Counted from the stretch's first letter, positions 49,691-61,953 are shown. The stretch is DNA of 64,000 nt from Blasia pusilla (GCA_050084515.1 CM114271.1:15190001-15254000); one strand, 5' to 3'. Notes: a model not told the origin generated them from the sequence alone. Numbers and translations: made by a program.

Positions 49691-50771
49691 AGCTATGGCG
49701 ACGCTCACATGCTTCCGGGGATCAGCTCAGCTCTCTTGGGCAGCGACGCTTGTTCAGGTTCGCTCTGTTGCAGAAAGCAGCAGCTGGATGGGTCTGTCCG
49801 GCGAGTGGCGTCTGCTGACCAGAACGCCTCTCGTGGGAGTCCTATGCGGTTCTGTTACTTGAGATCTTTATGCATGTGAATTGCTGCTGCCCACGAACGA
49901 AAGAATTGTGCCTGGCAGTGATCCAATTCGTCCCTACCTCACTCTGTCGATGTTGGGGGCTGCTGTTTCTAGAATTTCTCGTGGTGTTTATCTTCTTTCT
50001 GTGAAATTCTTCTCTGCTGTGTTCGGCAATGCGTTCTTCGGAAATGAGACGGGTCTCTTTGGTGTAGGATTGATCGGGTGGGTAAGATTTCTGTGATTCT
50101 GGAAGCTGTGGGGCTTGTACACAAATTCTTAGGGATCCAGTCAGGAATAGTGCAGACGTAATTCATATTCTCCTTGGGGCAAGATCTCTCTGGACCCTGC
50201 TCCTGAGGAATTTTGAAGTTACGATGCGATAGAAATGTGGGGTGGTGCAGTCGCAAAATACTACAGGTTTGGAGGAGTTCATGCTTTCCTGAGTTCCTTA
50301 GAAATAGGGGTCTGTTTTTTTAGATTCTGCATTTTTGATTGAATAATTGGACTGTCGTCACTCCTCGGATGATGGAGACTGTCTCTATGCATTGTACACA
50401 ACCCACTTTGAGAAGGACCCCTGTGATTCTTCTGCCACTACCTTTACAGACCCTAAATTCTCGAGCGCAGTGCCAATTGAATGGTGCCCTGAACACATTG
50501 GCACGGAAATTTCCACGCTCTTTAATTTGCTCAGCTCAAAATTAAGAACGAAAAATCCAATAGGCACGCAAACTCTTCCACGATGAGTAGAAATCTCTCA
50601 TGGGGTTAGGGCCTTCGTTCTGGACGCGATCAGCGCCAGCAGAAACCGTTTCAGCTTTCGTGGCCGTGGTGGTGGAACGTGAGTTGAAGTGACAGTGGAT
50701 AAGGATAGAGAGAATGAACGAACCTGAACGCAATGTGTGGTTTTATGTGGGACAGACTTCACGTTGCCAGG

Positions 50772-53653
50772 AGTTCATGAGTATCTCCCAAGAATTAGCA
50801 ATACTTGAGCCAGGCACTCTACCAGTGCACAGGAAGCGTAACTGGCGAATTGCAGCAGAAAAGAACTTGCCACCCCGGCAAGGACGAGGCTACAACGCCA
50901 AGAAAGCAGCTGCGGCAGGAGTTAGGAAGCGTATGAGCAACCGGGAGCTGGATCTGGAAGGATGGGTACAAGTAAGCGCTAAGTCTGTTCTCTACCTGAA
51001 GTAGAACTCGACATTTTCACGGGATATGGGCGTGCGAGAGATGTCTAACGTTGCAGGTGCGTTACTGGGTCGATGATGCAGGTTGCACTTACAGATGACC
51101 TGATTGAGGGTAAGAACAAAGCCATCATCCATGACAACACGGGGTACACTTGGAACCTTTCTTACCTGTCTCTGGTGTTTCAAGGTTAGCGTCTTAGGGT
51201 TTAGGATGCCAGTGACTGCGCACTGTGTTCAGGTTGTCTTCGTGATTAGAGGGTTGAGATAGATCAAAGCATCTGGGAGGGTTCTCCTCCACACGTGTTT
51301 TATAATTGAAAGTTGCATCTGAGCATAACAAGGCTTTGTCTTTAAGCGTTTGGTTCGATGGAACTTCAGATATGTCCTTGTGAAGAGGAGCACGTTGGTA
51401 TACACTATCAAGGCGAACTGCTCATCATGTCAATTTCCTGTGATTGATGGCAAGGTGAGTTCTCGTTTGCACGATTCTTGTGCAGCTTTGACGTTTCTAT
51501 CTCAAAGTGCATTTGCCGGTTATCACAAACCTAGATACCTAGTCCACTGTTCCGCGTTTCCTCCTGTAAGTATTTGACAAAAGCATTGCAAAGGGTGGGA
51601 GAGAACGAGCAGCCTTGGTCCACTCCCTGCTTGATGTTGGAAACCCACTCACTGAAGTGCGATCCGTGGAAGCATCTCCATATTTCAATAACTCACTGGC
51701 CTAATGGTTGCAACTGTCTGCGTTGTAGCTCACAAGCTCTTGGATGGGCACTCCCACCTCTGCTAGGGATAACCAATCATTGTATGGGTTGCCCAAATCG
51801 TCCTGTTGGAGATAAACAAAATCCTCCACCACTTTCTCAAAGTTCTACTCTTCAGGAGATTTCGGATGTGGGGAAATGTGAGGAGGTTCTCCTCCAGCTT
51901 ACCAACATACATCTTCCTGTTTCTCTTGGCTAGGAAGTCCTCAATTCGCCATCTCTACGGTAGCCAACGAATAATCAGATATTTAATAACTGTGAAAGTG
52001 ACCATTCCCTGATGTGGCTAGAGTTCATTATCTACTGCTATGGAATCCATGATCGTGCTTTCATGAAGTTGAACCTGGTCCAGTTGGGATACTCCACCTT
52101 GTGCCTGTCATTCGGTACAATTAGTTGAATTTCCCTAAGTGTCCTAATCGACCAGCTGCACTGCTATTGACTGCAACATATCCAGACATCCCAATCTCAG
52201 CCTGTGGGTCTTTGCCTTGTCCCACCTGGCTTTTGAAATTCTCCCAGCAGGAATGTATTCCCCTTTATTTGAAATTGAAGGTAATTTGTGCACACTATGA
52301 AGGCTTTCTCTGTAACAGCAGCAATTCATGTTGCTTCTTCACTGTTTCCGGGCATGTAAACACATCCAATGTACATGTCTTTTGAATCACACTTAGCTTG
52401 GACTTTGACCCATATCCTCTGCTCATCCTCCTCCCCTGTGTTCATAGTCTGACACCTATTCATACAGTCTTGAATGAAGAATCCAATACCCTTCATACCT
52501 CTTTTGTTGTTATCGGCTTGTGTTTTGCACAGCTTCCCAAACCAGACATAGTGTGGGTCTGGGTTATCTCCATTGACTTGTTTTCCCAGGTCTCCTGGGC
52601 ATGACATATATGAGTGCTCTTTCAGCAACATGCCAGCGCACCTCCAGCTGGTTTATCGGAGAGGTAAGTGTACAGAAATTTCAAGTACCGAAACAGAGTC
52701 GAGCCACAAGGTGAGGTGAGTGATGGTCAGTGTGCGTGCCTTCTAAGTTGCTGTCCACTAGATGAACCCCTTCGTGTGCAGGAGCTTCATTGCTGATATC
52801 TTGAAGAGCACTAAATATGTTGGGTGTGTAGATCACATGCTTCTTTGTGGAGTTGTGCCTTGCCTTTCTCTGTAATCACCCACAACTATCATAGCACTCA
52901 AGCTTTAGGTTGGTCTGCAGTTCTGAGACACCTGAATTCCGTGGCAAGTGAAATATTGGGCTCCTCTTCCATTGATAGTCGCCTTGAGGACACATTCACC
53001 ACCTTTCATCATCTGAATGATCAAAAGAGTGATATGTTTTGGTTAGAAGATCCAGGTACTTGTAGGTGGTTGCTTGCTGATCAGCTTGGGGAACTCTACA
53101 CAGGGACTTCTCATGCAAGTGTGCACACCCTGCTATGAACTGAACTGTCCTCGTGATGTTGAGCAGGTGGAGGTTGTGGGAGAGGGCGATGATCTGACTA
53201 TTGAGTGCCCCCTTTGCCATACAAAATTCTCTTTAATTGATGGCGCTGTCAAGGACTACTGTCCCAAGGATGGGCCATTGCAGTGGATTGTGGGCACTCT
53301 GAAGTCTAAAGCTGATCCAGTTGCAGCCTCTGTACGATCTCTATCTTGTGCCTTGATTATGGTGTTTTCCCGCATGAGTTAAAACAACAGAAATGTGTTG
53401 AATTTGGAGCAGTGCAAATGGAATGAGGGGACTCGAGAAATGTCCGTGTTTTTCTTATTCTATTCCTTTTATATGACTCCACTCCTTGGAGACTGCATCG
53501 TTCGCCTTAAATGAGCCATGAAGAGCCTGTAAAGATTTTGGAGCAGGAGTTGCTCAGGAATTGATTTCTTGGTCTCGTGGGATTTTTTGCCAGGTGTATC
53601 CTACAAGAGTGTCGCTGTCAGGAAGGGTGTATGCGAAATTCGTTGGGCCTTGA
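50772..53653 (+). CDS. PSB33/TEF5-like Rieske-fold chloroplast protein gene (partial exon model)
   Basis: The model rests on four exons with good splice sites: about 50,772-50,971 (ends NRELDLEGWVQ, then GTAAGC), 51,082-51,184 (VALTDDLIEGKNKAIIHD...), 53,167-53,331 (IECPLCHTKFSLIDGAV, DYCPKDGPLQWIVGTLK) and 53,594-53,653 (VYPTRVSLSGRVYAKF, stop). Spacing of the CP...TxFxL..G....YPK..PL segment matches what I recall of plant PSB33 (TEF5), a thylakoid Rieske-type protein linked to photosystem II. Exon phases show that one exon between 51,184 and 53,167 is missing from the model; that intron holds a LINE relic. The N-terminal transit peptide is not assigned (candidate ATG 49,695). The C-terminus after VYAKF is shorter than the family, so the gene may be truncated or continue by another splice. 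Confidence 0.45.
51229..52631 (-). mobile_element. Degraded LINE-type (non-LTR) retrotransposon in an intron
   Basis: Minus-strand frames show an endonuclease of the EEP fold (GIGFFIQDCMNRC, RIWVKVQAKCDSKDMYIGCV, VYMPGN) at 52,631-52,326, a further EEP-like piece with YIPAGRISKARW at 52,329-52,144, and an RT piece with WVSNIKQGVDQGCSFSPTLC near 51,570-51,660. Where the RT catalytic YADD is expected the sequence reads VYTNVLLFT (near 51,390-51,411). The order endonuclease then RT fits LINE ORF2. It is inactive. Confidence 0.75.
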
Positions 53654-55051
53654 AAGTGACCGCTAGTGATAGTACGTAGGAGCCATTGCTTCTGAGTCTA
53701 TTAGCATGACGGTTTCATAAATTGTTTCAGTGGGGCCATTCTTTTCCTACGGCTTTCGAGTTTAGTTGGGATTTCGTCAGCCATTGGAAGGTGTGGGCAA
53801 GAACCCATGCACGTCTTCACAAGAGAGAAGATATCGGTCTATATGCTGCCATTCAATTAACAATGTACTATATCAAAATTTCTTTGAGGGTCACTCTTCT
53901 CCTATATGAGTCCTTTATGGTTCCGAGTTGTGAAAATCTTTGTTCTGGTTTTGAGTGTAGTAGGGCGTGTCACTCGAAGACCTATAGAAAATCTGTGGGT
54001 CTCAAAAGTCCATAGGATGTCATTTTTTCTACAAAGCTAGGTATGGGATATCTTGCCCGATACTCGCTCACGAGGAATGCCCTGTTGTGTTTTGCATGGG
54101 ACAAAAAGTTTGTGTGCACAAGGGAAAAATTTCTCATGATTGGATATTTGAGAGCTATTGGGCTTCTCTCTCAAATCTCGTAGGAAATAGGGTATGGCTA
54201 TGTGGAGGAAGGCAAGGTGAGTAGGGGTTGGGAGTGGGGCGGAGTTTGGGCAAGGGGTTTAGGGACCTGCTTCTCGCATTATCAAACATATTCTATGATG
54301 CGGGGGATGGGTTAGAGTGGAGGGAAGATTTAATTTATGAGAAATGTTCACACGAATGGAAATCTATGGACAGTTTAAAAACCCACTCATTGAAATGAAA
54401 TACATCATGTTTGTAAAGACTCCATGGATCATATTCAAACCAATCTTATGGTCATTTAGCCATCCTTGAAAGCACGTGTTGTGCATCTATCCCTTTTATT
54501 GTTGGTCATGGAAGCTTGCGTTCAATAGGTTGTGCTCTCTTTATTAATTTGCATTTTAAATGCATCCACATCAGTTACGGAATGGGTCAATTAGTCTTGC
54601 GTCTCTCGAGTCTAGATCTTAGGTCATCTTTCAACCTCAACCAATCTAGATATGGGGCAGATACTAACCTAATCCTTCACTCTCCAATATAGGTAAGTCA
54701 TTCAAGACTTCTACTTCTTTGATAGTCTAAGGATCTAGCGGTCTCAATGGCCCAACGGAGTTACGGCTGAAGGTCCAAGGTTGGTGTCCATAAGTGATTC
54801 ACTTGGATTTGATTTGGTGTGAGAACCCAAATGTTAACCTCTTACTCCCTTGGGTGCCTTGAGTTCATCTTATGGTTCCCAAAATGGGATTAGGTTCTAA
54901 ATGTCCTTGGAGACCCTTCCCGTTGTGTATAGCCTTAGAGAATTCCATCCTCACTAGATTTGGGGAAGTCCTCTTAGATTGCGCAATGTCACTTTCAATC
55001 AAACTATCATTTTCACAATTTGGGTATGGTTTCTATGCTCTTGTTCATGCG
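53654..55051. other. Region without a recognised gene
   Basis: Several short plus-strand frames (for example 53,722-54,015 and 54,872-55,072) have no recognisable domain. Part of 53,722-53,790 faintly resembles the start of the 60.4-kb repeat array. Confidence 0.5.
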
Positions 55052-55223
55052 TTAACTTTAATTTTTAGTTGATAAGAATTATCTTCTCATAAGTTTTTTC
55101 TAATGTCATCTTGTTCACCCCAAAGTAAAGAGGAGGATTAACTTTAATTTTTAGTTGATAAGAATTATCTTCTCATAAGCTTTTTCTAATGTCATCTTGT
55201 TCACCCCAAAGTAAAGAGGAGGA
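55052..55223. repeat. Tandem duplication, 86 bp x 2, at the left junction of copy C
   Basis: Units 55,052-55,137 and 55,138-55,223 (TTAACTTTAATTTTTAGTTG...) differ by a single base. The unit includes the first ~15 bases of gag homology (AAAGTAAAGAGGAGGA), so the junction itself was duplicated. Confidence 0.93.
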
Positions 55224-56560
55224 GCTAGGGGAGGTTACTTCTTCAGCTACTAATGATATTCTAGGAGGGGTGAGTCGGACTTGGGCAGATCGATGCATCG
55301 TCTTAGGTTCAACCATGTGGTTGAGTTCTTTGCAGAGTTGCAAAGGAACTACCAGGGGGTTCGGACTGAGAAGTTGCAGAGCATCCATGTCTTCCATAGC
55401 CGCACATGTAAGAGTTTGCGTGAGGCATTCATTCGCTTGCGTTGATTGATTAGCATCACTCAAGGTGTGATAGAGGCCCACGCTATCCAAGCATGGTACG
55501 CGATGTTGGAACGAGACATGCGGAAACGGGCGAGGGATGCGACACTTCTTATACGCACCTTACCTACGTTGAGAGATGTTTTTGAGATGGCGGAGTGTAT
55601 TGAGGGAAAAATGCTTGAGGAGAGTCATAAGTCACGCGCGAGAGCAGTCACGATTTTCCTGTACCACCATTGCAACAACGTGGATTTCGGAAGAGGACTG
55701 TGGTACCACGAGGTCAGAGAGAATACTAGGAGTCAGTGCCATAGAGACCAACGCCATAATATGGGGCCGGGAGGAATTTTTTGTTGGGCATGTGGTGAAG
55801 CCCATCACCAACGGGATTGCATTAGTCACAATAGTGGATGCGTACCTCAGCTTGGAGGAGGAGATGGGTTCGTACCAGGATTTTACCACTTTGATCATTG
55901 TCAACGGTTATGGTCATACATGCGCCATGTGTTTTAGCCTTTAACCTGAATTATGCCCGGACCGAAGGCCACAGAGGGCATCAAAGCGAGTTGTCGGTCT
56001 GGGTCGGCCTAGAGGCCATACGCTAGGTGGTCCCGTTGGGATACGAGGAGTTGGATTTGGCGGAAGGGGTGATGTATATGCTCGTGGAGGAGGTAGAGGT
56101 CCACCACCTAGACATGTCGAGAGAGACAAAGGGCGTGAGGCTAGGATGACTGCTCAGATAGAGCAAGTCCAACAACACATTTCCTCTATGGCATTGAGGT
56201 TATCCGATGCCGGATTAGTGGGATTGACGTTGTATGGAGCAGATTGAGGCAGTCGTTGTTGTTACACATGGAGCAGCTGCAAACTTGGATATGCAGAGGG
56301 GAGGCCAAGAAACACACCACACTTCCTCAGCCTTTCATGTTGTCTGCAGCAATGAGGACTCCATCGATGGATCTTCATCAAACTTCTCGGGGAGTTAATG
56401 TTATTGGTGTGCACGCACGGAGGACGATGGGAGAAGCTGGTGCAATGACTCATATTGCGGATGCTTCGGTGGAGTTTGTGTCGGGTACGTTGTTGGGGAT
56501 GGCCATTGTGATGTACCGCGCCCCATGGTGTTTTGCTTTCGATTGTTACAATGTTAGGAA
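55213..56560 (+). pseudogene. Gag, copy C
   Basis: It opens with the EEELGEVTSSATNDILGG linker, then EFFAELQRNYQGVRTEKL, AIQAWYAMLERDMRKRARD and LPTLRDVFEMAECIEGKM, and the zinc knuckle CWACGEAHHQRDC near 55,784-55,822. The Gly/Arg-rich tail and the MGEAGAMTHIADAS end match copies A and B. Several stops and shifts are present. Confidence 0.78.
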
Positions 56561-57520
56561 GTAAGCCCGTTGAGGTTTTTTGGCTGGCCGCTACGCCATG
56601 TGAGCGTGGAGTTGGTGTTCCAACATCAAGGTCAGAGATGATTGCAAAGGAGGTGGTGGACTTGCCCTTGGAGACTATGCTTGGCCCGACCATATTGGAT
56701 TCATGGCAGGTTGCGACTGTTAGGATGGCGGAGATGCCTGCTAGACCCGGGATAGAGCGTGCCATGGTTTCTCCTAGTGTTGTGTTGCTAGATAATTGGG
56801 AAGAGGTCTTCCATTTGGTGAGTCTAGAAGGTAGAGTGTTTTTTCCGCAACATGTCTTATTGGATTCAAGAGCGCAACCCCTGATGTTGGGGAAGGCGAC
56901 ATTTAGAGGATTAGGCCTAACTAGGGCACATATGGAGTGTTGCCCATTGAGGATACAATCATCCTTGGGTGGAACAAGTACGACGTAGTTTATCACCCGA
57001 TATGAGGTTGTGGTGAGGAGTTGCCTTGGACATCCATCAAATGAGTTCATAGTGCGAGCCAAGGCGATAGTGACCGATGTCGAGTCATATGATGTATTGG
57101 TTGGAGGAGCAATACTATACCTGATGGGGTTTTCTTGGATAAGTGAGAGGAGTCAACATCCTACAGACTAGGATGGCGGTCAAGCGATGGGCGAATGAAT
57201 TCATTATATGTTCAATTCACAAGTGGAGTAATCGAGTGACCACCACGAGAGATGGTGACATGAGCAGCATTCAGCATCTCCATCACTTGGCCTAGTGATT
57301 TGATTGAGGGGCATGTCCATGCAAGGGACACACCCACGCTTGACACTTCTACAGAGAGGAGTGTTATGGTAGCCACATTATTCTGTGGAGGGGAGGTGCC
57401 GTTGTGGGGCTTGAGTGAGGAGCTTCGACGCTTGGCCGATGAGCACGTGCAGACGGATTGGAGCAAGAAGTTTGCACTAAAGCATGACGGGTTAGAGGAA
57501 CCCGAGGTAGCTAGGAGTGC
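56561..57520 (+). pseudogene. Aspartic protease and linker, copy C
   Basis: The protease frame has LLDSRAQPLMLGK at about 56,858-56,890. The active-site DSG of A and B is DSR here (GGA to AGA), which would abolish activity. The downstream linker includes ERSVMVATLFCGGEVPLWG and ELRRLADEHVQTDW, as in B. Confidence 0.8.
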
Positions 57521-58600
57521 TACTTTGACACCCTTGGACAACACATCCATTGTATGGCGGATCTTTGAGGAGGGTATTCAGCTATTGGATCTCTTTGGAG
57601 GGATCAACATAGGATTGGCTACTGTTTTGTAGGCAGGAGTACATGTGCAACAATATCTATTTGTGGAGCTCGATGAGGTTGCGTTTAGGGTTTAGGGTTT
57701 CACTTTGACATGTGGCGTAGTTACGCCTTCGTTTTCTCGAATTGGTGTATGCCTCCGTTGTACATGTGTACCAGAGTTCCCTACCGAGGGATATTTCGTT
57801 GATGGGGATGTGGGACTTAGAGTGGATGAGGACCATTGATTTGGTCATTGTTGGTTGGCCATGTTAGGGCCAGTCGAGTGCTGGATGAGGTAAAGGGCTA
57901 CCTGACACTTGATCTAGGTTGTTTTGGGATATGATCAGGATCTTGCGACATTTGCAAGAGCATCAGTCCCGTTCTCCAACTTTCATCTTGGAGAATGTAC
58001 CAATTTTGGGTGACTTGAGGGCACGGATGGTGACAAGTGCACATCAGATGCGTGCTTAAATTAGTCCAGCAATGTTTTTGGAGGCGGCGAGTGTAGGTTC
58101 ACGAGCACATCTCCCGCGTCTATGGCAGACCAACTTGATGCCACACGAGGTGTTACGAAGGGCGTATATGAGAGTGGAGCACCCCTCCCATTTGTTGATG
58201 GATTCTATTTTGGATCCGAGTCGTTGATTAGAGGTAGTGAGGCATGATGATTGACCGTTGTTGAGAGTGGTCAATAGGATTGGCAGTTCACGCGCAACCT
58301 TTCCCACCTATGTGAGTTTTCCCGCTTCCTTTTGATACAAGGAGGCTGAACCTGGCTTGGTTTGGGATGACCAAGCATAGCGGTTGGTGGAGCCCAACAC
58401 CGATGAGCAAGGGCGGACGATCAAATTTCCCACAAGAGTGAGGGCAGTACCGTCACTATCAAAGGCATCACAACGTCATGTCTTAGGTCAGGTGATGGAC
58501 TTGAATTTCCTGACATGGATCATCAACTAAGGAGTAGCTGAGCAACGTCGAATGAGGTTGCAACAGATCACAACTATTGTATTGGTGAGACCCATGCCTA
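57521..58600 (+). pseudogene. DNA (cytosine-5) methyltransferase domain, copy C
   Basis: It begins TPLDNTSIVW and QLLDLFGGINIGLATVL (motif I near 57,585). The motif IV region reads IVGWPC-stop-GQS near 57,850-57,880: the Gln codon of PCQ is TAG. Motif VI is FILENVPILGDL near 57,985-58,015, and the motif VIII-like SVGSRAHLPRLWQTNL is near 58,090-58,140. The C-terminal block has VEPNTDEQGR and VRAVPSLSKASQRHVLGQVM (near 58,390-58,500), the LGQxMDLN end being like C5-methyltransferase motif X. Multiple stops and shifts: dead, but the same domain in the same position as in B. Confidence 0.87.
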
Positions 58601-59997
58601 CCAAGACGGTTGAGAAAGTAAATAGGGGCAAGACCCAAGGAGATGAACATACCAGGGGTGATTAGGAGAGACACCCTTGGACTTCTTGGGATGTTTTGCA
58701 ATAGGCCGAGAGATGGCAGACACAACATCGAGTGTGGTTCAGGGTACTATAAGTTGAGGAGATCTCTATAAGAGTTTGGAGTTGGATGCAAGAGAGCGAT
58801 CGAGTTTGGTTGTATGAGATGGGGTTGCGCAATAGCAACCACCAATTCCTGCACCTGACAATCCTATAATAATCACGATGAAGACTTGGGTGCGAGATAT
58901 AGATCCTAAGTTGACACGAGGAGAGTAGCGCTACATACATCAGTTCCTTAGGAGTTATAGGAGATGTTTTGTATTTTGCATGCATGATTTAGGTACGCTA
59001 AAGGATCCAAGGATCCGCATTGAGTTGTCTAGCAACACATCAATCTTCTGACGATCCTACATGTAAAATGATATGGAGTGGGCTCTGATTCAGAGTCGGA
59101 GCCAAGACTTGGTTGGAGTAGGACTAGTGGTGATGTCGCATAAAGAGTATGCATCTGCTACCGTCATGCTCACCAAGAAGGATGTGAATGGCAACTAGAG
59201 GGATAGGCGGATGTGTGGAAATTACCAACCGATCAATCCGAGACAAAGTTTGATAGGTATGCCATGCCCACTCGTGAGGAGATATTTAATGATATTGGGC
59301 ATGCAAAGGTCTTTAGTTCCTTAGATCTTTGAGCTGGATACCATCAGCTGCCTATCAGATTGGAGGATGGGTAGCAGACGAAATTTTGGGGCATCGATCC
59401 TCACGGGAAGGATTTTTTTTGTACTAGTGGCGATTCTTACCATTTGGGTTAAAGAACGCTCCAACAGAGTTTCAGAGGGTTATGGGTAGGATCTTGAAAG
59501 GGTTGGATTTTTCTAGGTGTTATATTGATGACATCGTAGGGTTATATAACACCACAGATGAGGAGCATGAGCGACATCTAGAGAGGGTGTTTCGATGATT
59601 GCAGTTACTTGGGCTGAAGTTGTATCTAGGCAAGTGCAAGATCTTCTACGATCAGATTGAGTACCTCGATCATGCAATATACCTAAGTGACCATGCAATA
59701 TATGTGCAACAGACAAAGGTAGAGGCTATTCACACATTTCCACGCTCTACAGATGTGAGTCCAGTTCGTGCATTCATAAGATTGGCGAACCTCTATCGAC
59801 GGTACGTTAAGGGTTTTGGTTCGATTGCGAAGCCACTAACATTGGTGATCAAGGTGGATCACGAGTGGCAGTAGGGGGATGAGCGAGAGAGAGCATTTCA
59901 TCTTCTTAAGGACAGGTTGACGTTGGCATCCATATTGAGGAGACCGATCAGGGGGCGTCCTTTCCAATTGCATACTGATTGGAGTATGTTGGGGTTT
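58601..59997 (+). pseudogene. Reverse transcriptase and start of RNase H, copy C
   Basis: After a spacer the RT entry is near 58,875 (KTWVRDIDPKLTRGE). RIRIELSSNTSIF, IQSRSQDLVGVG and RRMCGNYQPIN follow, with frameshifts. The catalytic YIDD is intact at 59,521-59,532. LKLYLGKCKIFYDQIEYLDHAIYL (from about 59,610) carries a small internal duplication. RNase H begins LRRPIRGRPFQLHTDWSMLG and is cut at the element end. Confidence 0.85.
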
Positions 59998-60364
59998 GAC
60001 ACGTGTATGAGCATGACACGCCGCTAGAGCCCATTAGCATGCACATGCTACAAAGCTAAGGAGACCAGTTGCCTACAATAAAGAATCACTATAGCTAATA
60101 ATCTCAGGAACTAAGGACGATCCATTTCTTGACTGTAGATGATGAGTAAGGAACGAGTCAAACCTCCCCCATAGCCTCATATATCTCTATGATAAGGGAA
60201 ACTAATCCATGTCCATCATGAAATCTACTTTATAGATGGGTTTTCTTGATAGCCTCCACCACTCCTTGAAACATTCTCCCTTTAACCACCACCGGGCTCC
60301 CACGCAAGAAAGTCAAATGTCGATTGTTGGTTTGGGGTTTTTACCATGTTTTCACATATGAGTA
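59998..60364. other. Flank of copy C, unassigned
   Basis: No coding frame or known repeat was recognised. Confidence 0.5.
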
Positions 60365-60890
60365 CACATCATGTTTTCCCACGGCTTTTGAGCCTATCCG
60401 GAATGTTATGAGCCTCTCAAACAGAACTTTCAATGGCAGCACTGTTTTCAAATATCCTGTCATCCAGCTTGGGAACTCGGCAAGAATTTTCTCAGCAACG
60501 GAGGGAATTCTGAATCCCATACGTCTTTCGAATAGCTAGTTATTCCACCGCGTTGGAGCTTAGCCAGAATATTCTAATCTGGGGAGAGAATTTCGAATGG
60601 CAGCATTCTTTTCTAACAGCATTCATGCCAGGGCTTTGGATCTTAGCGTGAATCCTCTCAGCAGTAGAGAGAATTTTAATGGCAGCATTCTTTTCCAACA
60701 GCATGTATGCCAGCGCTTTGGATCTTAGCGTGAATCTTCTCAGCAGTAGAGAGAATTTTAATGGTAGCATCCTTTTCCTACTTGTTTTCCATCACTGTTT
60801 TGAGCTGTCAGGGTCTTATGAGCAGTGAAAGGTGTGGACACCGCTCTTGAGAATAGTCAAGATCATGTCAGCAGTCGAAAGGATGGGATT
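60365..60890. repeat. Minisatellite, ~82-bp period, with diverged outer units
   Basis: GCTTTGGATCTTAGCGTGAAT occurs at about 60,633 and 60,715, with the intervening AGAGAGAATTTTAATGGCAGCA repeated. Flanking sequence from about 60,365 and to about 60,890 holds more diverged versions (TTCTCAGCA..GGAGGGAATT, ATGGCAGCACTGTTTTC). Confidence 0.8.
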
Positions 60891-61089
60891 TACAAGAGAG
60901 GACAGATACGATATTGATCTACATGGACCCGTCAGCCAACAATGTACTATACTGGATTTATTTGTGCCTCTCCCTTCCTCCGATCACGGGTTCTTGGACT
61001 TACGCCGTCAATGCGCTCGTCGCTTTGACCACTAGACAATATCGCTTCGTAGGGTCTGCAGATAGGTGGGATGAAGTATCAGTTTCAAG

Positions 61090-61690
61090 TTTCTTGACGC
61101 AAGAATTGTTTCTATTTTCTTGAAGCGATGATCGCATTAGAAGGGCGTCAATTGGTTCCACGCTTCTTGAAGCAACGATCGCATCAGAAAGCCGTGAATT
61201 GGTTGCATGATTCTTGAAGCGATAATCGTATCGGAAAGTCGTCTATTGGTTCCATTCATTTTATTCCATGTTTCTTGGAGCAGTAATCGCATTTGAAAGA
61301 CGTCAATTGGTTCCATGCTTCTTGAAACAATAATCGCATCGGAAAGCCATCTTTTGGTTCCATGTAATTTATTCTATGTTTCTTGACGCAACTATCGCAT
61401 CGGAAAGGCGAAAATTGGTTGAGTGTTTCTTGAAGCGTTGATCGCATTAGAAAGTCGTCGGTTAGTTTCATGTTTCTTGACGCAACAATCGTATTGGAAA
61501 GGCTTCAGTTGTTCAAACTTCCTGAAAAATTCGCTCGGGAAAGGCGTCAATTGGTTCCACATTTCTCGGAGCAACAATCGCTTTGGAAGGTCAGCCGAGT
61601 ATGTGATCTCGCCGTTCTAGGGAGTGCTTGCTTGCAGTGCGGTGCGGAGAAAGTATCGGTTCTACTGAAGTAAGTAATCATATTGGAAAG
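61090..61690. repeat. Minisatellite, ~47-bp period, about ten units
   Basis: Each unit follows TTTCTTGAAGCRAYGATCGC plus ATYRGAAAGNCGTCAATTGG plus TTCCATG. About ten imperfect units run from 61,090 to 61,590, with an outlying piece at 61,667-61,700. Two units share an extra ~13 bases (ATTTATTCTA type). Confidence 0.9.
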
Positions 61691-61953
61691 GCGTCAATTG
61701 GGAGACAGGGCATTGACTGCACGCGTCTCTTCACCTGAAGAGAGAAATCCGGCGCAAGCACCAGGGTGTGGAGAATGAGAACCACTGGGCCATTAAGTTC
61801 CTTGTGATGAGGTGGCCCAGATCTCCAGAGAGGTACGGAATGAACGAGGCTGCTCTCCGAATCTCTGGGTGTGGCGCTTGCCCTTTGGAGGGTGTGCAGA
61901 CGACCTTTCTCACTGAGCGACTTGTTGCACATTTCCTCGATCTCTGCTCGACT

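Larger units (their letters stand above)
55213..59997 (+). mobile_element. Ty3/gypsy retrotransposon copy C encoding a DNA methyltransferase (both ends truncated)
   Basis: It runs gag, protease, linker, methyltransferase, RT and the first residues of RNase H, then stops at about 59,997 in QLHTDWSMLGF. It has no LTR at either end. Frames are more broken than in B, but the domain order is the same, which independently confirms that methyltransferase sits between protease and RT. Confidence 0.9.

Noticed and set aside
61090-61690. CRISPR-like array
   Set aside because: Units are contiguous imperfect repeats with no unique spacers and no cas genes; the setting is eukaryotic.
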